This document shows positions 57,711-64,000 of a stretch of DNA of 64,000 nucleotides, piece by piece. This DNA is from Sipunculus nudus (taxonomy: Eukaryota; Annelida; Sipuncula; Golfingiida; Sipunculidae), in contig CM049320.1 of assembly GCA_026874595.1 (NCBI GenBank), forward strand, positions 36,180,214-36,244,213. Direction: 5' to 3'. Position 1 is the stretch's first letter. Each line of letters opens with the position of its first letter. The translations under genes and the position numbers were made by a program. The notes beneath the pieces are model-generated. The model was not told where the DNA came from. It saw nothing but the letters and a program-made list of their open reading frames with translations, and made no database searches.

Positions 57711-60350
57711 TCAACGCGTCGCTGGTGCAGCAGCCAGGAGTTCGAAGATGTCATGACTCTGTTTTATATCCCATACATCCCGCGCGTTTGCCTCTTGTGC
57801 GTCAGCGTCGTTTACCGGAGGCGTGTAGTGTCGCCTGGATATCAGCGTGTGTGGTGAAAAAGCGGGCCCCACATATACAGCCTCCTCGAGAGCGTAAACC
57901 TCCCCCCCTTCCCCCGGACATAAATGTGACGGATCGGCCACAGACAGACACCGGACACGGTTCCCCGGATGGGCCAATTGGTGCGCCACAACAGCATATG
58001 CCACCAACCGAACCTTGTGCATGTGGCAGAGAAACCGTGTTTGCTTCAAACTGTCCAGACGAGTTTGGTTTTCGGCATCACCTGACGACGTCTGCGCTTC
58101 CTGCGCCCGCAACTGCTGCAACAGTTCCAGATACTGTTCCTGCATCACTGGGAACACATCCCCGAAGCGTTCCGCCTGACGTGACCCCAGTGCTCCCATT
58201 TCCGATTTCAAAGTGCAGAACCTCTCAACGTCAGCACGCGCAGACGCGGGGACGCCTCTTGCAGACCAAACAGCGTGCATAACAAATCCCGCCCTGACGG
58301 GACACGCTGTATCCTCGTGCGAGTCCCTGGACATCCACATAGGGCCAAGTTGCAGGGACTTAGTCAGTTCTGAGGCCATCGATATGTTGACAGTTTCCAG
58401 CAGGGGCTCCCCGCAACTGACCTCCCACGCTTCAGCTACACGCGGGCGAGGAACACGGGACGGATCATACGGTGACCCGTCCCCAGGCACAAGCCAACCA
58501 TTTTGCAAATCGTCGGGGTTCACGTCTGCTCCCGCCTGCGCGGAAACAACCTCTCGGAAGAGCTGCACTGCTTTGACACATCGTCTGACGGCGAAAAGTC
58601 CTGACAAGATCTCTTGTCCCGTTACGCGGGGCTGCATGCAACAGGACAGGTCTTCTTTCGCCCTGCGCAATTTGCGCAACAGCTTTGCGTGCCTCGCCCT
58701 CACCAGTTTGCGGTGACGTTCGAAAACGCGCTCTCCCACCGATTTCTGGACGGAGTCTATGTCACATGACGTCATCTCCGTAACCAAGGTATCGATGTAA
58801 TCATCAACGCAAGAACGTCCAGGACGTTCATTGTTTCCACATCCAACTGCTTGGTTGCCGACCCCATAACGCCTCCCTGTCACCCGCTCCAACATTTGCG
58901 CCAAACCCCCGTTGTTGCTACCATCCATGTTAATCCCTTTCAAGATGTCCCACGCAACAGCTTGTGGCGCGTCTTGGACTCCACGGTCCCTAGCTTTTTT
59001 TAACTGCTCCTTGATCCTAGTCTCGTGTTTGCGGGCTTCAAGCTCGGCCTGAGCGTCCATGGCCGCAAACTCGTTCCCCACGAGCTCTTCAACAGTCAAC
59101 CCGTAGACGGGAACCGTGTACATGAGAACGGCATTGCCCGCGTAATGACCCTCGGTTTGCACGTCAGTGTCACCGCGTTCACCACACCATCTAAAAATAT
59201 CAGCCGAATTCCGCCAATGCGAGTCTATTTCCGAACGGGCGCGCCTCATGTTTTCCAACAACAGACGGGTCTTTTCTGCCACATGACTGTTACCCAGTCG
59301 CAGCTCCTTGAGGAGCCTGTCGTCTGCGCCAGAGGTGTTCCCGAAACCACAGTAATACCTGTCTTCAGTGGGGTCGACAGAGTTTATAGGACGTGGAGAA
59401 CCGGCAGCCAGTGCCATGTCAGGAGCGTTAGGCAACTGGTTGACCGCGGCCACACGTTCGCCATCACCTGCAGGAGCAGCTCCATCTCTGCTTCGCTCCC
59501 GTTGACATGACCCGCTTCCTGCCGGCACATTTAACGTCTGGAAAAGATCATGCCCCGTGTCACATGACACAATATGAGAACAGTTACTGGCACCTAACTT
59601 GGTTTGTTCAGGTGGGTCGGCCCCTGCACGGGACCCATCTTGCGCGAGGGAATACGCAAAGGCCTGAGCAGAAACACATGCTAAACAACCCAGGCTCATA
59701 TCCAACAGGTGGGGAGGCAATACCCAAACTGAAACAAACAGTTTCGCACATACTTCCTCTAGCTCTCCGAGGGCGGTAATAACCTCTTCCAGGGGTGTGC
59801 TGTAAAAAGCGAAATCAAGGTCCCAACAGCATTTCTGCATCTCGTGCACCGTCCATGCAGTGTTACTGCCCGTTGTGTGCCAAAACCGACAGTCCTCTGT
59901 CCGAAGCACAGAACGGAAGTATTTCTGACACAGCGACTCAACCTGCTGTTCCGTCAAGCCCTGGTTTCTACCACACCTCGCGTCTCGCTGCATGTCTTGA
60001 GAGTTACGAACGTATTCTTCCAGACAGGAAGCAACGTGATCCATCTCGAGGGACAGTCGCGGCAAGAGCAAGGACAGTCCGTACGTGACACGCGATAAAG
60101 AACAATGCAGACTTTCGCGTACAAAAAATGACATTTCCTTTGCCACACACGCGTTTGACCGCAAGCGTGGCAAACTCTGAAGCATAAGATCAGGATACAC
60201 ATGTTTTGATACGTTCACATCGATCAGCGCCGTCAACGTGTCCGCCCACAACCTGAGCCACTCTGTAGAATCCGCGCATTCGAGCGGGTGCCCGACAGCA
60301 ACACCGCGCTCCTGCACCGTGTGTGCCGATCGGTCGTCTGAGGAAGCCAT
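57711..60350 (-). CDS. Unidentified 879-residue protein
   Basis: The frame starts at ATG 60350 (MASSDDRSAH) and is complete. The N-terminal 230 residues are helical with several Cys. Residues about 235-340 are Ala/Gly/Pro-rich and probably disordered. Residues about 350-620 are helical and charged (ELEARKHETRIKEQLKKARDRG; ERHRKLVRARHAKLLRKLRRAKEDL), and the C-terminal 250 residues look globular. A portal-type protein would have this size and a long helical core, but I see no diagnostic motif, so that is a guess. Its start is 76 bases from the divergent 430-residue gene. Confidence 0.7.
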   Translation of the reverse strand: MASSDDRSAHTVQERGVAVGHPLECADSTEWLRLWADTLTALIDVNVSKHVYPDLMLQSLPRLRSNACVAKEMSFFVRESLHCSLSRVTYGLSLLLPRLSLEMDHVASCLEEYVRNSQDMQRDARCGRNQGLTEQQVESLCQKYFRSVLRTEDCRFWHTTGSNTAWTVHEMQKCCWDLDFAFYSTPLEEVITALGELEEVCAKLFVSVWVLPPHLLDMSLGCLACVSAQAFAYSLAQDGSRAGADPPEQTKLGASNCSHIVSCDTGHDLFQTLNVPAGSGSCQRERSRDGAAPAGDGERVAAVNQLPNAPDMALAAGSPRPINSVDPTEDRYYCGFGNTSGADDRLLKELRLGNSHVAEKTRLLLENMRRARSEIDSHWRNSADIFRWCGERGDTDVQTEGHYAGNAVLMYTVPVYGLTVEELVGNEFAAMDAQAELEARKHETRIKEQLKKARDRGVQDAPQAVAWDILKGINMDGSNNGGLAQMLERVTGRRYGVGNQAVGCGNNERPGRSCVDDYIDTLVTEMTSCDIDSVQKSVGERVFERHRKLVRARHAKLLRKLRRAKEDLSCCMQPRVTGQEILSGLFAVRRCVKAVQLFREVVSAQAGADVNPDDLQNGWLVPGDGSPYDPSRVPRPRVAEAWEVSCGEPLLETVNISMASELTKSLQLGPMWMSRDSHEDTACPVRAGFVMHAVWSARGVPASARADVERFCTLKSEMGALGSRQAERFGDVFPVMQEQYLELLQQLRAQEAQTSSGDAENQTRLDSLKQTRFLCHMHKVRLVAYAVVAHQLAHPGNRVRCLSVADPSHLCPGEGGEVYALEEAVYVGPAFSPHTLISRRHYTPPVNDADAQEANARDVWDIKQSHDIFELLAAAPATR

Positions 60351-60426
60351 AGTGTTTCACCGATTGTTCTTTTTTTTTGAAAGTCAACTCAGGCCGGACA
60401 TCGGCCTCCGATCACCCAAATAAGGC

Positions 60427-61719
60427 ATGGCGGACAGAAACCTTAGGGTTGTACCCCTGTCTCCGTGGACCACATTCAACACACAGGAACAGACCCTGTC
60501 GCATGACCATGCGTCTGCCGGTTGCAAACGTTCGGATAACGTGAACGTCAATGCAATAAAGAGCGCCCTTACAGTATGCTCATACAACCTCGGGGCCCCT
60601 GTGTCGATCATCCCGACAGGACTGTCGAAGCGTGAAGACGGGACACGTTCACGTCTACCTGACGGTTCAGAACGCAGAGAAGGGTTTATGGTAGTGTCAT
60701 GCCCAGGAAACACGCACAAAGCACGAGAAGTTCCCGCCAACTCCAACACAAGCCTTCCAATGGTCGTGAAGGTGGAAGAAGAAGGCGTACAAGCTTTGAC
60801 ACTGGAACATTCACTTTTCCCAGACAACCCTGATGAAATACCTGATAACTGCAACGGGGAAAAATATTCAACAGACCAGCGTTGCAAACTGCGCCCTGTC
60901 ACACAGGACCACGGACCACCGGCGCGCGCTATACGTGTCGCAGCCCGTAACCCCTTAGCTCAAGTGGTTGGAACTCCCCATACGTTCAAACACGCAAACA
61001 GTTGGATGTCACTAAGCGCACGCCGCGACATAGTGGAACATCTGGTCGATGCCGCCGGCTTCAAGAACATACCCGTATCAGAGGGTTTGTCAGAGGCATT
61101 GCGGGTGGTTTACACGGAGGCCCGCTGCACCCTACCAACGTGTGTCGCCTCAGCGTATATGCGGAAGTCGTCGCGTATGCAAGGGACTTCGCATCCACGT
61201 GGACTTGTCGCCCTGCCAGCGAAATTGTTCGACGTAAGCTTAGCGGTCACAAATCACGTTCGTTTACTGGAATGTTTCAACATTGTTCTTTTCATGTACG
61301 AATTTCTGCAGCAGGCCAGAGATCCCTCCCAGTTACCGTCACAACGTTTTGCTTTCGTGTCAGGCGACAGAAACGAAGAGCTGCACTGCGAAGACCTGCT
61401 CGTCAGATTACCGTGCATGCTGTGCTTGTTGGCGCAACACAACCGCGTGTGGAACCCGGACTTGGTCAGCGCCGACCTGAACGCCATGGAAATCGCACGT
61501 TCAACAGCATGGGACGTAGACCAGGACCCACCCAACCCTGATACATTGAGCGTGGGAATGGACGCACTGCCAGACGGCCCGTGCGTGTACGTGGACGACC
61601 TGCCTTCTGACTGTTTTTTACAGGGCGTGTTTACTAACCGGTTATCGCACGTGACGTGCCAGATAACAAACCGCTTGTATATGATTCAAAACATCGCGGA
61701 CCACTGCCATTTCGAATGA
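60427..61719 (+). CDS. Unidentified 430-residue protein
   Basis: The frame starts at ATG 60427 and is complete. The first 160 residues are polar with basic clusters. The remainder (from about residue 180) is compact, with Cys-containing helical stretches (LLVRLPCMLCLLAQHNRVW) and an acidic patch (CVYVDDLPSDC). There is no membrane span or enzyme motif. The next gene starts 26 bases after its stop, so both probably share a transcript. No family was recognised; a capsid triplex-type role would fit the size only. Confidence 0.68.
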   Translation: MADRNLRVVPLSPWTTFNTQEQTLSHDHASAGCKRSDNVNVNAIKSALTVCSYNLGAPVSIIPTGLSKREDGTRSRLPDGSERREGFMVVSCPGNTHKAREVPANSNTSLPMVVKVEEEGVQALTLEHSLFPDNPDEIPDNCNGEKYSTDQRCKLRPVTQDHGPPARAIRVAARNPLAQVVGTPHTFKHANSWMSLSARRDIVEHLVDAAGFKNIPVSEGLSEALRVVYTEARCTLPTCVASAYMRKSSRMQGTSHPRGLVALPAKLFDVSLAVTNHVRLLECFNIVLFMYEFLQQARDPSQLPSQRFAFVSGDRNEELHCEDLLVRLPCMLCLLAQHNRVWNPDLVSADLNAMEIARSTAWDVDQDPPNPDTLSVGMDALPDGPCVYVDDLPSDCFLQGVFTNRLSHVTCQITNRLYMIQNIADHCHFE

Positions 61720-61745
61720 CTCATCCGCGACAGAAACACAATAAC

Positions 61746-62852
61746 ATGGCTCAATGCGAAGCCATTTCGAACTTAGACACCGGCGTTCCCGGCGCTGCTG
61801 TCACCGTCGCAATGTATTCAAGTACCGGTGGGAATTTCCGAGCCGTCGTTTACGACTCAGAGGGGACGTGTGTCGTGTTAAACGTTTCCGATGGTCAACA
61901 AATCGAACAGTGGGCACCCGGAGAATGGTACCGTGTGTCTGGCAATTTCAAGCGTATCTGCAACGGCCTTGTTTTGAGTGTGAAAGGATTCGTGTGGGAG
62001 CGTCACCATCCGCCTACCAGTTGGTCGGAACTGACGTCTCAACAGCTCAATCTGAGGCGGTTACGTATAGCAGAAACCTGTAAAGAATTACTGACAAAAG
62101 ACCAGCACGAAAACGGCACCTCATTCTGTGACATACCAGCCCCCGGCCGGTTTAAGTGTCACGTGGACGAGCACATAACAGTCGTCGGTCGCGTACAACT
62201 AATAGAAGATTCTGAAACTAGTAAATCAAAAAGGAAGATACGTACTCTCACAGCCGTTTTACCGGAAGGGGCATCTTTCGAGTGTGTCTTGTTCGACCCA
62301 CCCGAACAATTTCCACACATGCAAGAACCAGCGGACATGCTCCTCCTCGTACGTGACACCTTGCTGACGAAAAGAAACAACACTTACCACTTGTGTCCCC
62401 GTCTCTCGTGGCACGCTGTGATAGTACCAGCCGCACAAACTCATGACTTTTTCGTTGCCAGGTATGGTGACGTGGGCGATGACGCGCAGCATGACACGCA
62501 GCCTCCCGGTCGTACACCATCATTCTTTAACCCCGCAGCCGTCCCCTGCAACGGGAAAATAACACATGTAACACACCCAGGCGACACACAAAAATGGGAA
62601 GGTCTCTGCAAGGTCACATTACACCTGACGGAGAAATACGGTGACTGTGAAAAGGGAGCATCATTTGAATTGAGGTGCGACCCGTCGATGCTGTCGGACG
62701 CCGAAGTCCTCCCTCCTTTCTGTGAACTTTCGTTGGACGACGAATGCGACAGCGAAATTATATCACAAATCGTGCCGCCAGCCGACGTGTCCTGTTACTT
62801 GTACGGAGACGTCATTTGCGCGCTGGGGCTTTCAATCGACGCACAGGACTAA
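61746..62852 (+). CDS. Probable OB-fold protein, candidate single-strand DNA-binding factor
   Basis: The ATG at 61746 gives 368 residues; the longer frame from 61656 would overlap the previous gene. The N-terminal region alternates short beta-like strands in a pattern typical of OB folds: AVTVAMYSS, FRAVVYDSEG, CVVLNVSDG, then GEWYRVSGNFKRICNGLVLSVKGFVWE. A second similar set lies around residues 135-260 (HITVVGRVQLIED, RTLTAVLPEGASFECVLFD, LLVRDTLLTK), and a third may lie around 290-365. Tandem OB folds bind single-stranded nucleic acid in replication proteins. The binding role is inferred. It follows the 430-residue gene by 26 bases. Confidence 0.6.
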   Translation: MAQCEAISNLDTGVPGAAVTVAMYSSTGGNFRAVVYDSEGTCVVLNVSDGQQIEQWAPGEWYRVSGNFKRICNGLVLSVKGFVWERHHPPTSWSELTSQQLNLRRLRIAETCKELLTKDQHENGTSFCDIPAPGRFKCHVDEHITVVGRVQLIEDSETSKSKRKIRTLTAVLPEGASFECVLFDPPEQFPHMQEPADMLLLVRDTLLTKRNNTYHLCPRLSWHAVIVPAAQTHDFFVARYGDVGDDAQHDTQPPGRTPSFFNPAAVPCNGKITHVTHPGDTQKWEGLCKVTLHLTEKYGDCEKGASFELRCDPSMLSDAEVLPPFCELSLDDECDSEIISQIVPPADVSCYLYGDVICALGLSIDAQD

Positions 62853-63048
62853 CCTCCACGGAGAAGGGTCGGGATATTTGTAAATACTGCATTTTTCAGT
62901 CTCCGTGTAAGACGGTGTAACAGTTCATTACATTTTACCCGGAATAGTGACACGATTTCAGTGCTGAGGGCGACCCGTTTGGCAAACGACCAGAGCATCG
63001 CGCGGTTTGTATTTCCGGTCGGCCAGGTCACGATAAAAAAACCCAAGG

Positions 63049-63216
63049 ATGCAGTGTAAGCCGCACGACCTGAGTGTGTCAGCCCTTTTGTACCTTGCCC
63101 GGGGACGTCGCCTCCGCAAATGTTACTGGGGTGCCATGATTTTTTTACTGTTCGGACTGACCTTTACAATGATTGGACTCGGTGTGGCGTACAACAGGTT
63201 GTGTAGGAAAATGTGA
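63049..63216 (+). CDS. 55-residue single-span membrane protein
   Basis: A short frame begins with ATG 63049 (MQCKPHDLSV) and ends with TGA at 63214-63216. A basic stretch (RGRRLRKC) is followed by one strong hydrophobic span (MIFLLFGLTFTMIGLGVAY) and a short basic end (NRLCRKM). The layout is that of a small anchored protein. Cys beside the span could be lipid-modified. ATTAAA at 63248-63253 follows 31 bases after the stop and may serve this and the upstream rightward genes. Confidence 0.55.
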   Translation: MQCKPHDLSVSALLYLARGRRLRKCYWGAMIFLLFGLTFTMIGLGVAYNRLCRKM

Positions 63217-63455
63217 CCCAACGTTTATTCGTGACAAATAGTATGCTATTAAACACAGCTGACATTTTGTTATTTGAGAAATGTAACGTGCGGTCGATAT
63301 GATATCTGCGGGCGCAACATGAAATACATACACCATCGCGCACAAACAGAAGACAGAGGAAACAGATTTCAGCTAAATGTTTCTGACATTTATTCGATGA
63401 AACTGCGGGCAGCATTAAACCATGCAGAGTCACATGAGAGTACAAAGTACTCCAT
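63217..63455. terminator. Convergent intergenic region with polyadenylation signals
   Basis: ATTAAA at 63248-63253 suits rightward transcripts. TTTATT at 63389-63394 and 63224-63229 reads AATAAA on the minus strand and suits the leftward gene ending at 63456. No gene was recognised inside. Confidence 0.5.
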
Positions 63456-64000
63456 CTACAACAGGAATACCAATACAAAAGTCGGGTTGCAGAAATATAA
63501 GCACCCAGTGAACAAGATGCCTTCACACCCTCCAGATGCCGTGCCCCTCCTCACGTGCAAGATGTCGCTGTTCGGTTTACGCAACGAAACATCCAACCGC
63601 ACATGTCGCAGGTCTCGCCTGCTCAGGTGGTGCACAGCAATATACAAGTGTGTCACATCGATAACGTGCAAACCTTGCCCTGCCACAACTGCGTATTGTA
63701 TATTCATATTTGATATGGCCAGGCAGATGCCGGTCTGCCGCGTACCAACGCTCGAGAGGTTCAAACGACAGGTATTCCCCCGGTTATTAACAGCTTCGCC
63801 GGTCGATTTCGGATCCCTCGTGTACACGTGGGAAATTATCGCACGACACAACAGCTGGTTGGCCGGTGTCCCGGGATACAATCCACAACAGCGGGAAGCG
63901 GATATTTCCCATATCGCATCCGCTGCGTACAGGACAGCCGTGTGTGCGATAGAAACCGCCTGTGCTAAAGAAGACGCCGAAATCAGCAAAACGGAATATG
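63456..64000 (-). CDS. Partial leftward protein, 5' end beyond the window
   Basis: A leftward frame is open from the right edge of the window to a TAG at 63456-63458, giving about 180 codons without a start inside the window. The protein has mixed composition with hydrophobic strands (GLHVIDVTHLYIAVHHL) and ends FCNPTFVLVFLL. A minus-strand AATAAA 62 bases past the stop supports it. The opposite strand has a competing open frame from ATG 63516 (or 63561) that also runs off the edge, so the choice is not certain. No family was recognised. Confidence 0.45.
   Translation of the reverse strand, partial: YSVLLISASSLAQAVSIAHTAVLYAADAIWEISASRCCGLYPGTPANQLLCRAIISHVYTRDPKSTGEAVNNRGNTCRLNLSSVGTRQTGICLAISNMNIQYAVVAGQGLHVIDVTHLYIAVHHLSRRDLRHVRLDVSLRKPNSDILHVRRGTASGGCEGILFTGCLYFCNPTFVLVFLL

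Noticed and set aside
57725-58716. Rightward frames of 185 and 167 codons
   Set aside because: Antisense to the 879-residue gene with Thr/Pro/Arg-rich shadow composition.
63516-64000. Rightward open frame at the right edge
   Set aside because: Not fully excluded; placed second because the leftward frame has a well-placed polyadenylation signal. Recorded as a finding.

Overview
The window looks like one continuous, densely coding segment of a large double-stranded DNA virus of the order Herpesvirales. Genes are intronless as far as can be seen, lie on both strands, and have short gaps that carry TATA-like boxes and AATAAA or ATTAAA polyadenylation signals. The assignment rests on a giant tegument-type protein with a herpesvirus-style cysteine protease domain, a UL52-type primase, a UL13-like kinase joined to a UL12-like nuclease, a family-B-polymerase-like protein and a 1622-residue protein resembling the major capsid protein. 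Gene order and protein sizes do not match the well-known mammalian herpesviruses. An OTU-like domain at the start of the large tegument protein has a parallel in fish herpesviruses, so a lineage of aquatic animals is plausible, but the family cannot be fixed from sequence reading alone. No tRNA, rRNA, CRISPR array or insertion sequence was seen.

Left part (1-17.6 kb): an unidentified gene runs leftward off the window and is divergent from a 5311-residue tegument protein. That protein carries an OTU-like fold lacking its catalytic Cys and His, then an apparently intact herpesvirus-type deubiquitinase domain, then three diverged copies of a module of roughly 430 residues. Middle-left (17.6-30.2 kb): mostly leftward genes, namely half of an SF1-type helicase/NTPase, a 719-residue unknown, three Cys-x2-Cys proteins in a likely 3'-coterminal block, and the primase. 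A 153-residue basic protein and a 367-residue coiled-coil-like protein point rightward. A perfect 10-bp inverted repeat sits between the 719- and 153-residue genes.

Middle (30.3-43.2 kb): the kinase-nuclease fusion, a charged protein, a block of three leftward membrane proteins (one with a PPPPY motif), then the candidate major capsid protein and a small Cys-x2-Cys protein.

Right part (43.3-64 kb): a direct tandem duplication of 5479 bp (43374-48852 and 48853-54331) differs at only two positions that I found. It doubles the polymerase-like gene and a 319-residue gene. The left copy of a third, leftward gene is cut off at the breakpoint, and the right copy of the polymerase-like gene has lost its upstream promoter region. 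To the right lie a 760-residue nuclear-localised-looking protein, an 879-residue protein, a 430-residue protein, a probable OB-fold protein, a 55-residue membrane protein and a partial leftward gene.

Together the recognisable genes point to DNA replication (primase, polymerase-like protein, NTPase, nuclease, OB-fold protein), capsid and tegument building, and envelope functions. Start codons were placed at ATG throughout: several longest open frames begin only with GTG or TTG and were trimmed.
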